A program made the translations under genes and the position numbers. Below, piece after piece: positions 54,001 to 61,826 of a stretch of 64,000 nucleotides of DNA. Source of the stretch: Clostridioides difficile_D (lineage in GTDB: Bacteria; Bacillota; Clostridia; Peptostreptococcales; Peptostreptococcaceae); contig OX244046.1 in the NCBI GenBank assembly GCA_945861085.1, forward strand, positions 3,348,001 through 3,412,000, read 5' to 3'. Position 1 is the first letter of the stretch; every line of letters begins with the position of its first letter. The notes beneath the pieces were generated by a model. The model was given only the letters and a program-made list of their open reading frames with translations, did not search any database and was not told where the DNA came from.

Positions 54001-55379
54001 TGATTCTTTTTTTCTTGTATGGCTATGTTGTTATTTGCATTTTCTTTAAGTTTTTCATTATTTATAATACTTTCTTCTTTTAAACAATAATGAATACTGC
54101 TACCTAGATGATTTATAACAGACGTTATTTCTTCTTGACTTACTTCTTTTTTTTGTTTTTCACTTTCTTTTTTTATCTTATTTTTTTCCTCTTCTTCTAG
54201 CTCCTTCTTTTTTCTTTTGAACTTTGATATATTTAAATATTGTTCATCTAATTCTAGTTCTTCTATTTTATCATTTAATTCATTTTTAGCTTTATCAAAT
54301 TCTACCTGAGTATCTTGTATCTCTTTTTCTTTTCTAAAGTACTCATAGCTATCTTCTTCATATTCTACTACCTTAAATTCCTCTTCTTTCGATGCTTTCA
54401 TTTTTTGATACTGTTTTATTTCTTCCTTCAATTCATTGCATTTATTTTCTATATATACATATAGATTAGCTAATTCTCCTAATACATTCTTTTTCTCTTC
54501 TTCTATGAATAGGATCTCATTTATTTTATTTTGTAAGCTTTCAACTCTAATATTTAAATCTTTATAGTTTTCATAATCCAATAATTTTTCCTTTATGTCT
54601 ATAATATTATTTATACACTTTCTTACTTGTTCCTTAATTTGCAATATTGGAGTTACTTCTTCTGTTGTTAAGCTTGTCTCTATTAAAGGTAATATTTTAT
54701 CCCTTATAAGTTTTTCTGAAGTATTATGTTCTTTAACAAAGTCTGATAGTCCACCTTCTTTGTTATTACTATTAAGTTTTATAATAATTTCTTTCCATTC
54801 ACTTTGGCTAATTCCGTATTCTTCTAATTTTTCTCTATGTTGTTTTCTTGAGTAATTATTAAAGAAGTGTACTTTATTTTTTCCATATTTGTCTCTTAGC
54901 ATTTTTATATAGTCTTGTGAGGCAGTTAAAGATTGTACTATCCTTATACCTTTGTCATTGTTTTTTAATAAAGGTATATTATCTATATCAACCTCCATTT
55001 CTTTAGATTCTTCTATAATAAACATAAAGTATTTATATAAATCGTCCTTTTTTTCTTTCCCTTCTTCTTTAGATAATCCAGCCTTTTTCTCAAATCCTAT
55101 TCCCGTTAATAATAATGTTTTACCATCATCTAGCAACCATTCAGTCATTGAGTATAATGGTTCTTTTTTATTATATATTGCAGTAAATGGTTTGGCTACA
55201 TCCGATAGTGGACAAATACTTTGTATGATAGTTTGAATACTCATAGTTTTACCTGCTGTATTTTCTGCTTCTACTTGTAAATTTTCTCCATATAGCTCCA
55301 TGGTTCTGTTGCTAAGTATTCTTTCTTGTCCCATACCATATTTAAAATTTATGATTTTGTATTTATTAATTACTGGCAT
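51024..55379 (-). CDS. jetC: Wadjet JetC-type SMC/MukB-like ATPase
   Basis: A protein of 1451 residues. The N-terminal ATPase half contains AENTAGKT at 38-45 in place of GxxGxGKS/T. Long Lys/Glu-rich coiled coils (~240-600 and ~760-1210) flank a hinge-like middle (~630-760, SIIITNKEYQKLKQ...). The C-terminal half has TTGGQRF (from ~1315, signature) and VLLMDNPFGET (from ~1352, Walker B with Asn after Asp) and SYTHVTNA. With JetA and JetB it forms a condensin-like machine that recognises closed circular DNA, presumably extruding loops before JetD cuts it. It starts within the JetB stop region (14-base overlap). Last gene of the operon. Confidence 0.9.
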   Translation of the reverse strand: MPVINKYKIINFKYGMGQERILSNRTMELYGENLQVEAENTAGKTMSIQTIIQSICPLSDVAKPFTAIYNKKEPLYSMTEWLLDDGKTLLLTGIGFEKKAGLSKEEGKEKKDDLYKYFMFIIEESKEMEVDIDNIPLLKNNDKGIRIVQSLTASQDYIKMLRDKYGKNKVHFFNNYSRKQHREKLEEYGISQSEWKEIIIKLNSNNKEGGLSDFVKEHNTSEKLIRDKILPLIETSLTTEEVTPILQIKEQVRKCINNIIDIKEKLLDYENYKDLNIRVESLQNKINEILFIEEEKKNVLGELANLYVYIENKCNELKEEIKQYQKMKASKEEEFKVVEYEEDSYEYFRKEKEIQDTQVEFDKAKNELNDKIEELELDEQYLNISKFKRKKKELEEEEKNKIKKESEKQKKEVSQEEITSVINHLGSSIHYCLKEESIINNEKLKENANNNIAIQEKKNQLNDDKSKLTKVLINENSEIKAIEGKERDFNNQLYKFKLNNNDIRNFISNNFLGEVVDYTSYINHLNREIKLIEENLESKVMKIEESNKLKDDINKTINNLKLNNNEFGIKLQVLKTRKKDIDNFKEEYKTIKTRFEIDNELDNSTKLYKEIKQELNKIELQVQDLENNKKQLKKELETLQNYKDIIFEKEILTELEINEIKPIEGMKYLLTLDGDLEYKNNLISKNPLLPYSIIITNKEYQKLKQINLKNKTKISMPIFVRDNIEDTFITISNNLVIGNGVNILSSFDNKALDPEKREKDISLIKEQINSIRDKVEEYNAEIEILEEFKLLTNKIDFTTEDLFIDEKIENYKETIFEINNKIKSNENNEKNLSNKIKEFYENKEELLKNKNILFNKLKDIRNIKDTYSIILENKNKITELKEFIKEIEKEKKVIEKLIEGIDDNILKLALEKDSINRHIDDTESKIKKFKIYEPVELENAKLEELEIKYKKYLEDPTKKEIETLNYEISACLKKIESITIELEEFRQFIAIDNFENIPILFTIEELNKRIVLNKSKVEELKELKDIIKSDIDKNQGSLNTKRDEILKKFNGKEPLSTSLIVNFNFEKRKKDIKKDIKDIDEIIEGNKTTCQNLEQELRDLKKYKVEGKAITYQPEDVFIESKKLQSKLQNIEYNLIKFIKNYENTILEIKEFNYKHMEKYKNFIETLNVNKDNYSRQKEQVEIVLLVIKEEISKLEKHSEQLRKEKTIISRQIKDYVVDCIDEFKIINKLGKHKGQALFNVALPKADKIENSLNLVDMLMDEIVEEANLSDVEQKINTFYILNKILNIGRIPVSVIKYEINRNETIKWNSINNETTGGQRFCISFIVTILLMEYKRYDRNAIIDESKYKGKVLLMDNPFGETSQQDFLKEIFELAKKFKVQIISYTHVTNASVRAMFNKIYLMTVEKTTSNKEFVDINEIKQNKADESVGMSKFYIGNEEELIQVDIFSLI

Positions 55380-56094
55380 TAATACTTCCCCCTTTTCTTA
55401 AAACTAGTTCTTCTATTAATACTTTCCTTTCTTCATCTAAAAAATAATTATTCATAATATCAAGAAATCTTCTAGTTGGTTTTATCTTATCTTCATCCTC
55501 AATATGTACAATTAAGCCTTCATTTTTTAAGAAATTAATTATTTTTCTAATAAATCCTATTTGGAAATCCGCTGACGTTGTTTCTATTCCTTTCTTACTA
55601 GATTCATCCCACTTTCTTTTGCTTTCCCAATAGTTTTTTAATATAGTTATATTAAACTCGCATAATTTTTCTATTTCTTCTAAGTTATCACGAGCTATTG
55701 AACGTTCTAAGGATTCTTGAACTAAATCTAGTAAGTTTAATACTTGAATGTATGATGCTGGCGCTAACCCATTTGTAAATTCAGAAAATATTATTGTCAT
55801 TATCAAATATCCTAAATAGCTATCTTTTAAATCTTTCCCTAATAAAGATTCTTTTCTATAGTCAAATCCAATAATATCATTATCATTATTTGGTATTAAG
55901 TATAATGTATCTGAAATTAATATTATTTTTATCTTAGATACTTCACAAATTGCCTCTAGAGCATACCTTACATTACTGTTATTTATATAAGCTAAAAATA
56001 ATTCTTTAGCTTCTTTTTCTTTTAACTCACTTTTTTTAAGCAATCTATAAAATATTTCATTGGATATTTTATAATCATTCAAAGATATATTCAT
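55366..56094 (-). CDS. jetB: Wadjet JetB-type protein (MukE/KITE-like)
   Basis: A protein of 242 residues, mainly helical with a C-terminal winged-helix-like part (residues ~175-235; DFQIGFIRKIINFLKNEGLI, ...DKIKPTRRFLDIMNNYFLDE). Size and position between the kleisin-like gene and the SMC-like gene fit JetB (DUF6063/DUF4194-type proteins); identity rests mainly on operon context. It would bridge the kleisin and the ATPase. AAGGGGA seven bases before the ATG; overlaps the jetC start. Confidence 0.82.
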   Translation of the reverse strand: MNISLNDYKISNEIFYRLLKKSELKEKEAKELFLAYINNSNVRYALEAICEVSKIKIILISDTLYLIPNNDNDIIGFDYRKESLLGKDLKDSYLGYLIMTIIFSEFTNGLAPASYIQVLNLLDLVQESLERSIARDNLEEIEKLCEFNITILKNYWESKRKWDESSKKGIETTSADFQIGFIRKIINFLKNEGLIVHIEDEDKIKPTRRFLDIMNNYFLDEERKVLIEELVLRKGGSINASN

Positions 56095-56111
56095 TGTATT
56101 TCCCCTTATAT

Positions 56112-57731
56112 TTAGATTATTTCGAATTTTATATTTACTATTTCTAGCTTAATTGCCGTCATAGTTGCAAAATTTATTTCAGTATTTATTTTAATTTCAT
56201 CTTCAAATATTTTATTACTTTTAATATAGCTAAAGCTATTTAATAGTTCAAAATCTTCTATTGATAAACGTTCTATTAATCTTTCAATTTGAAAATCTGT
56301 ACTTGGTGAGAAGGTACTATTTTCTAACATTTTGATTATTTTTTTGATATTGATGCTTTCCCTTTGATTAGCGAAGTACATCATTATATCTCTCATTAAT
56401 TTGGAGTCTTTAGTTATTTCTAAGTAAACATCTTTACCATATTTTAGATAATTGTTTAGAAATTCTTTTAATGTAAATTGTCCTTTTCCAAGTCCATATT
56501 TAATTAAGTATTTAAAAAAATCAAAATAGTAATTTTCACAATAATTTATACGTTCTTCCTTCTCTTTATTCTTAATAATTTCTAACTCTTCTTCATTAAT
56601 TATTTTATTTTCAATTTCTTTAGTATTTAATAGCTTTTGTTCTTGATATGCCACTCCAATATTAAATAGATTTGGCAACTCTACTTTAAATAAAGATACA
56701 TATAATTCTCTTATTATTAATAAAAAATCACTGTCTTTTTCAAGTCTATCTAAGATTTCTTCCTTGAAATTGAATCTTTTAAGTACTGGTGTTGTTAATA
56801 GTTTTTTTAGTATTTCTTTAAATTCTTCTCTAAACTCTTGAACTCTAGATAACAAATTTGTAGCTGTGGCCTTTGCTAAAACTATTCCATCTATTAATTC
56901 TTTCATTTGTAATAGTTGAATTCTTATATTTTTTATCTTCTCCTTGTCTATATCCTCATCCTTTTCCAAGTACTCCTCTTTATCTTTGATTAATAGTTTT
57001 ACTTCTTTTTTTAATTCTTCATATTTGTCCATTTCTTCTAAAAGTGTTTCTACGGTTGTATCTATTACTGTTGAATATTTTTCTTCTTTTATGTATAGTA
57101 TATTTACTTTTATTATTTTTATATAATTATCAATTTTCTGTTGCTGGATTTCTAAGGTATTTATTATATCGTAAATATCTTCCTTTGCACCTTGATAATC
57201 ACCCTTTTCTATCCTTAACTTCGCAATCATTTGTGATATTTGAATTTGGAATAGTTCATCATATTCTTTTGTTGATAACAACAATCTATAACCATCTGTT
57301 GTTAAGGAGTAAGATAGCCTTTCTTGATTATTTATTTTTACATTTTTATCTTCTATAATTTTAATACTTTCATCTATATGTTTTTCTTGCTCTAGAGAAT
57401 AGTAGGTAAATAGATATACTTTACCACTATTGGTTAATCCATTGATTATATAGTTTGCTAAATCCTTTAAGTCATCCTCTGAAAGCATTATTTTATAATC
57501 CATACTATTTATTTCTTCAATAAAATCCTCAATATCATCCCTTAAACAGTGCTTTCTTCTAAGAGATCTATCAAATATATAACACAAAACTTGAATTAAT
57601 AAATTGTAAAATTGAACGTTGTTAAATTCTTTAAATTTATTTCTATTGTTAGCAATAGTTGCAATAAGATAATAAGATCCTATACAGTTTACTCTCTTAT
57701 TGTAGCCTCCTAAAATATTAGTCATTTCCAT
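56112..57731 (-). CDS. jetA: Wadjet JetA-type kleisin (MukF-like)
   Basis: A protein of 539 residues, almost all helical. An N-terminal winged-helix region (~1-160, SYYLIATIANNRNKFKEF..., LTTDGYRLLLSTKEYDEL) is followed by a helical bundle with coiled coil (~190-330) and a C-terminal part ending FATMTAIKLEIVNIKFEI. This is the DUF5716/JetA layout. It links JetC heads and binds JetB. The start lies five bases after the jetD stop codon; two ATGs two codons apart are possible, and GGAGG sits ten bases before the first. Confidence 0.85.
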   Translation of the reverse strand: MEMTNILGGYNKRVNCIGSYYLIATIANNRNKFKEFNNVQFYNLLIQVLCYIFDRSLRRKHCLRDDIEDFIEEINSMDYKIMLSEDDLKDLANYIINGLTNSGKVYLFTYYSLEQEKHIDESIKIIEDKNVKINNQERLSYSLTTDGYRLLLSTKEYDELFQIQISQMIAKLRIEKGDYQGAKEDIYDIINTLEIQQQKIDNYIKIIKVNILYIKEEKYSTVIDTTVETLLEEMDKYEELKKEVKLLIKDKEEYLEKDEDIDKEKIKNIRIQLLQMKELIDGIVLAKATATNLLSRVQEFREEFKEILKKLLTTPVLKRFNFKEEILDRLEKDSDFLLIIRELYVSLFKVELPNLFNIGVAYQEQKLLNTKEIENKIINEEELEIIKNKEKEERINYCENYYFDFFKYLIKYGLGKGQFTLKEFLNNYLKYGKDVYLEITKDSKLMRDIMMYFANQRESINIKKIIKMLENSTFSPSTDFQIERLIERLSIEDFELLNSFSYIKSNKIFEDEIKINTEINFATMTAIKLEIVNIKFEII

Positions 57732-57736
57732 TAGTT

Positions 57737-58741
57737 CTATTCCTCCAAATCGAATCTATTTAGAGCTTCTTGAGGTATATATTTTCCTTGTACTAAAATT
57801 TTTTTAATACTTTCTTTTAATTTTAGATTATTAATATTTTCTAATCCACATTCAAAATTATCCTTTTGATTTTTAGGGATATCCCTCAAGGTATTTTCCT
57901 TGGTTTTATCTATCATACGCTCATAAGCAACTTCAAATAATCTTATATTATTAATTTCATTGGTATCTTTTAGAGAAGAGTATATTGATAATCCAGTTTT
58001 ATCTATATCTCCCCAATATAAAAATTCATTTTCTTTATTTGTAAGATATTCAATTGTTATATCTTCCTTTAATCCTCTAATACTGTTGATTATTTTTCTT
58101 CCTTCTCCGTATATAACAGTATCTATTTTATTTTTAAGTATTTCTTTTCCCTCTAATAGCATTTTTGTTATTGTTACGTAAGTGTCTTTATTTTCTATAA
58201 TTAATATTTTTTGTGGAGATATACGATTTATTGATAAATATATGAATGGCTCTGGTGTCTTATATACGTTTAAATCCTTTATTAGATCTATTTTTAGGTT
58301 TTTTAGTACTTCTTTTCCTACTTTACTACTTATGAATTTCTCATCTTCGAATATTTCATAAGATCTTTCGTTAATTGATATTTTCTTTGATAGATTACCA
58401 GATTTTTTAATAAGATAACTATTTAAATCCATTATTGCAACTCTATGATTTTTATAGTCTATTAAGTTTTTTCTATAATAATCTATACTTAATTTATCAC
58501 ATATTTTGTAATTTATTTCTTCTAATACTTTTTTATCTTCATCGGTTTCTTGTTTTATTATTCTATATTTTGTATATAATTGCTCATGCTGAGGTGTTAG
58601 ATCTGAGGTTTTTATTGGTTTTATTTTATTATCATTTATTAGTTTTTTTATTATGTGTACTAGTTCTTTATGTTCATTGATTTTGTATAGTTTTTGTATT
58701 TCCTTAAGATATATATAAGTCTTTTTTATTTTTGTAATCAT
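57737..58741 (-). CDS. jetD: Wadjet JetD nuclease with Toprim domain
   Basis: A protein of 334 residues. The N-terminal ~170 residues are helical/winged-helix. The C-terminal Toprim domain (~175-300) shows ILIIENKDTY (catalytic Glu), VIYGEGRKIINS and FLYWGDIDKTGLSIY (metal-binding D-x-D), then KYIPQEAL near the end: the JetD/DUF2220 pattern. It cleaves DNA once the JetABC complex has identified a small circle. Here it is first in the operon (D-A-B-C), not last as in the type I jetABCD order. AAAGGA is eleven bases before the ATG. Confidence 0.9.
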   Translation of the reverse strand: MITKIKKTYIYLKEIQKLYKINEHKELVHIIKKLINDNKIKPIKTSDLTPQHEQLYTKYRIIKQETDEDKKVLEEINYKICDKLSIDYYRKNLIDYKNHRVAIMDLNSYLIKKSGNLSKKISINERSYEIFEDEKFISSKVGKEVLKNLKIDLIKDLNVYKTPEPFIYLSINRISPQKILIIENKDTYVTITKMLLEGKEILKNKIDTVIYGEGRKIINSIRGLKEDITIEYLTNKENEFLYWGDIDKTGLSIYSSLKDTNEINNIRLFEVAYERMIDKTKENTLRDIPKNQKDNFECGLENINNLKLKESIKKILVQGKYIPQEALNRFDLEE

Positions 58742-58840
58742 ACATGTTTAAATCCTTTCTTTACTTATAACTATTTTACAATTTCAGATTATATTGACTG
58801 TATATAAAATAGTACATATTAGATAATGGCAACTAAAAAA

Positions 58841-59227
58841 CTAGAGCTTGAAAAAATATATCAACACTAATTTAGATAAAGACTGTATAAATAAAACTTT
58901 AATAAGAATTATACCTGTATCCAGGTTTGATATATTTATATTACTTGTATAAGGAGTTGCAAAGAAAATAGCTATTATAATTATAGAATATATCATTATT
59001 TTTATTGCAATCTGGTTAAATTTTGATGATTCATCAACTAAATCATTATATTTTTTATTATAAATTAAATAGCATCCAAAAACTATTAGCCAACTCAACC
59101 ATGGAAGAAAAGCAGTACTTGGACCTTTAAAAATATACTTAGTCATTAATACAGCTATAAAAAAATAAGTTATTACAAGTAATTCTAAGATTAGCTTTGA
59201 TCTTATACCAGTTTCTGATTTAGACAT
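58841..59227 (-). CDS. Small four-helix membrane protein upstream of Wadjet
   Basis: A protein of 128 residues, not recognised. A charged N-terminus (MSKSETGIRSK) is followed by four hydrophobic segments (~12-30, ~38-55, ~72-92, ~105-125). A short Lys/Asp/Glu-rich loop (YNKKYNDLVDESSKFNQ) separates helices 2 and 3. It is on the same strand as the Wadjet operon, whose first start codon is about 100 bases downstream with no terminator seen between, so co-transcription is possible. AAGGATTGA precedes the ATG. A perfect 19-bp inverted repeat lies 18 bases upstream of the start. Confidence 0.65.
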   Translation of the reverse strand: MSKSETGIRSKLILELLVITYFFIAVLMTKYIFKGPSTAFLPWLSWLIVFGCYLIYNKKYNDLVDESSKFNQIAIKIMIYSIIIIAIFFATPYTSNINISNLDTGIILIKVLFIQSLSKLVLIYFFKL

Positions 59228-59244
59228 ATAAAATCAATCCTTAA

Positions 59245-59287
59245 AAGTTATATATTTATAACACCTTATGTTATAAATATATAACTT
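59245..59287. promoter_or_regulatory. Perfect 19-bp inverted repeat before the small membrane protein gene
   Basis: AAGTTATATATTTATAACA (59245-59263) and its exact complement (59269-59287) flank a five-base loop. No T-run. It may be an operator or a leader-RNA hairpin controlling the membrane protein and perhaps the Wadjet operon. Confidence 0.6.
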
Positions 59288-59372
59288 ATTCAAATAAATT
59301 GCAAGATAATATTGTGAATATTTAACAATATCTTTATAAATATAGTTTATAAAAGATTTCATAATTACACTA

Positions 59373-59528
59373 AGTAGCCTCTTTTTCTGTAGTTAGGATA
59401 TAGTTGATGGATTTCTTCACTGAAATAAAAAATATCAGTCAATAAAGACTAATACTTCGAAATATTTCATCATTTTTTCAAAATTAGTGGATATGATTCT
59501 CAAGAATCATACCCACGATTATATTTTA
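59373..59528. repeat. Flanking direct repeat, right copy (R2)
   Basis: Partner of R1 at 50747-50918. It contains an inverted repeat GTGGATATGATTCT / AGAATCATACCCAC (59487-59516) that is decayed in R1, and the smaller ATCAGTC / GACTAAT pair. No gene in 59529-59729; this AT-rich tail carries only a loose TAAGAGT/ACTCTTA pair near 59610-59655. Confidence 0.75.
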
Positions 59529-59729
59529 ATGTACATTTTTATCCTTTATATAAAATAAAGAAAAAACATGTAAAACTTTAATAAAATATATTTTTTAAAG
59601 CTTTGATATTTAAGAGTTATTATTTTTTAAAGTTTTAAATTACTCTTATCTTACTTATTCTGTATCTATTATTTACCCAGTTTTTATAGGTTAAGTAGTT
59701 TTATTATTCATACGATTTAATCCATTTCA

Positions 59730-61115
59730 TTATTCATCTATGCCTGCCTTAATATTTTTTTCAACTCCAAATATATATGTCATAATAAATGGAGCAACCA
59801 ATGCTATAAACATCACTATAAGTCCATTTACTATATTTGAACTCCCTTTTTCTCCTGATAGTCCAAGTACTGCCATTATACTATTTTGTGGAACATATAA
59901 AGTTACATGAGTAATCCCTGCGAATAATCCTGCAATTCCTGCTCCTATAGATGCTAACATAGCAGGTTTTTTAAGTTTTAATGTAACTCCATAAAGAGCT
60001 GGTTCAGTTATACCCATAATAGCTGATATCCATGCAGCTGATGCTAATTGTTTCATCTTACTATCTTTACTTCTTAATGCTACAGCTAATGTAGCACCAC
60101 CTTGTGCTAAATTAGCACAAACTTGAGATATTAATATTAGCGATTCTTGTCCTGTAGTTGCAAATGCTGATATGAATATAGGAGTCAATGCATGATGCAT
60201 CCCTGTCATAACGATAAATGGCATTGCAGCTGCCAATAAACAAACCATTATAAATCCTAACCTTCCTTGTAGTAAGTTTATTATACTAGCTAATCCCTCT
60301 CCTAAGAAATTTCCTATTGGTCCAATTACTATTAATGCTATTGGTGCACTTATTAATAATACTAAAGTTGGATTTAAAATCGTTTTTAACATACTAGGTG
60401 TTAATTTATCAATGAATTTTTCTATATACGACATCATCCATACTGTTAAAAGTGCAGGGATAACAGATGCTGCATATATAACACCTTGAATTGGTACTCC
60501 TATAAATGATATAGGGTCCCCACTTGATACCCATGCAGAGAAATTTGGATGTAAAAACACACCTACTACTATAACTGCTATTGATGTATTAACATTAAAT
60601 TTTTTAGCTGCATTTATTGCAAGTATTATAGGCATAAAGTAAAATGCTACATCTCCTATTATATCTAATACTCTATATGTACTTGAATTTGATGATAACC
60701 AATTAAAAGTGGTACAAAGAGATAATATAACTTTTATCATCCCAGATGCTGTAAGAGCTGGTATCATAGGTGTCATACAACCAGTTATTGTGTCTATTAT
60801 ATTATTTAAAATACTATTTTTTTTATTTTCATTTTTTATATCGCTTTTAATATATCCTGTGGTATTTATCCCCTCATTTATTAGTGCATTAAATACAACA
60901 CCTACCTCATTACCTATTATGACCTGATATTGAGTTGAAGTTGAGTTTACTCCAACTACCTTATCTATAGATTTTAATTTATCTGCATTGACTTTCTTTT
61001 CATCTTTTAAGATGAACCTTAATCGTGTCATACAATGAGTTAAGTCAATTATATTATCCTTTCCTCCAAGCCCATCAATTATCAATAGAGCTACATCTTC
61101 ATATTTATTCTTCAT
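59730..61115 (-). CDS. PTS EIIBC, trehalose/alpha-glucoside type, lacking EIIA
   Basis: A protein of 461 residues: EIIB (~1-85, phospho-Cys in HCMTRLRFIL), then EIIC with about ten helices (ITGCMTPMIPALTASGM, VMTGMHHALTPIFI, MGITEPALYGVTLK). It ends after EIIC with no EIIA domain, so a separate glucose-type EIIA must phosphorylate it; one is encoded at 13797-14288. It is the last gene of the operon after GH65 and beta-phosphoglucomutase. The import of a phosphorylated alpha-linked glucose disaccharide, such as trehalose, is inferred from these partners. Confidence 0.9.
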   Translation of the reverse strand: MKNKYEDVALLIIDGLGGKDNIIDLTHCMTRLRFILKDEKKVNADKLKSIDKVVGVNSTSTQYQVIIGNEVGVVFNALINEGINTTGYIKSDIKNENKKNSILNNIIDTITGCMTPMIPALTASGMIKVILSLCTTFNWLSSNSSTYRVLDIIGDVAFYFMPIILAINAAKKFNVNTSIAVIVVGVFLHPNFSAWVSSGDPISFIGVPIQGVIYAASVIPALLTVWMMSYIEKFIDKLTPSMLKTILNPTLVLLISAPIALIVIGPIGNFLGEGLASIINLLQGRLGFIMVCLLAAAMPFIVMTGMHHALTPIFISAFATTGQESLILISQVCANLAQGGATLAVALRSKDSKMKQLASAAWISAIMGITEPALYGVTLKLKKPAMLASIGAGIAGLFAGITHVTLYVPQNSIMAVLGLSGEKGSSNIVNGLIVMFIALVAPFIMTYIFGVEKNIKAGIDE

Positions 61116-61153
61116 ACCTTATCCTCTCTTTTAAAATAATTTTTAATATAGCT

Positions 61154-61825
61154 TTAAGCCAAATTAATCTTTTTACTCCAAGCTTGTAATAGTGTATTGT
61201 AATTTAATAAGCTAGTATCTTCTACAATATGGTCACATTTTCCTAGTACTTCTTTTTTCCCCACACCAATTGATGTCATATTGGCAGCATTTATAGCTTT
61301 AATACCCGAATAAGAATCTTCTATCCCTACACAATCATATTGTTTTAAATTTAGCATCTTGCTCCCTTCAATAAAAATATCAGGATATGGTTTTCCCCTT
61401 TCTAATAGAGATGGATTTACTATACAATCAAATTCATCTTTTATTCCCAAAGATTCTAATATTCTAGGTGCATTCTTACTAGTAGATGCTATTCCCAATT
61501 TCACATTATTTTTTTTAAGTTCTTTTATAAGCTCATTTATCCCTGGTAATATATCTTTAAATGTTAATGAGTTTATTAACTTTATATAAATGTTATTTTT
61601 TTCTTCACACATCTTTAACTTTTCTTCTTTAGTATAACTATCTACTTTATTAGCAGATAACAATATTTTATCTAATGATTCTTCCCTGCTTATGCCTTTT
61701 AATTTCTCATTAAAAGTTTCATCTATTTCTATATCTAGCGATTTTGACATCTCATGCCAAGCTTCAAAATGATACTTAGCAGTATCTGTTATAACTCCAT
61801 CAAGGTCAAATAAGACTGCTCTCAT
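61154..61825 (-). CDS. pgmB: Beta-phosphoglucomutase (HAD family)
   Basis: A protein of 223 residues: VLFDLDGVITDTAKYHFEAW (nucleophile and acid/base Asp), cap-domain LKGISREESL, IASTSKNAPRIL, KPYPDIFIEG and GIEDSYSGIKA. It converts beta-glucose-1-phosphate to glucose-6-phosphate. It starts right after the GH65 stop codon, so the two are translated together, as in known maltose and trehalose phosphorylase operons. Confidence 0.95.
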   Translation of the reverse strand: MRAVLFDLDGVITDTAKYHFEAWHEMSKSLDIEIDETFNEKLKGISREESLDKILLSANKVDSYTKEEKLKMCEEKNNIYIKLINSLTFKDILPGINELIKELKKNNVKLGIASTSKNAPRILESLGIKDEFDCIVNPSLLERGKPYPDIFIEGSKMLNLKQYDCVGIEDSYSGIKAINAANMTSIGVGKKEVLGKCDHIVEDTSLLNYNTLLQAWSKKINLA

Positions 61826-61826
61826 A

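Noticed and set aside
51024..58741. Housekeeping MukBEF/condensin rather than a defence system
   Set aside because: The Toprim JetD gene in the same operon and the JetA/JetB protein types identify Wadjet; low-GC Firmicutes use Smc-ScpAB for chromosome condensation.
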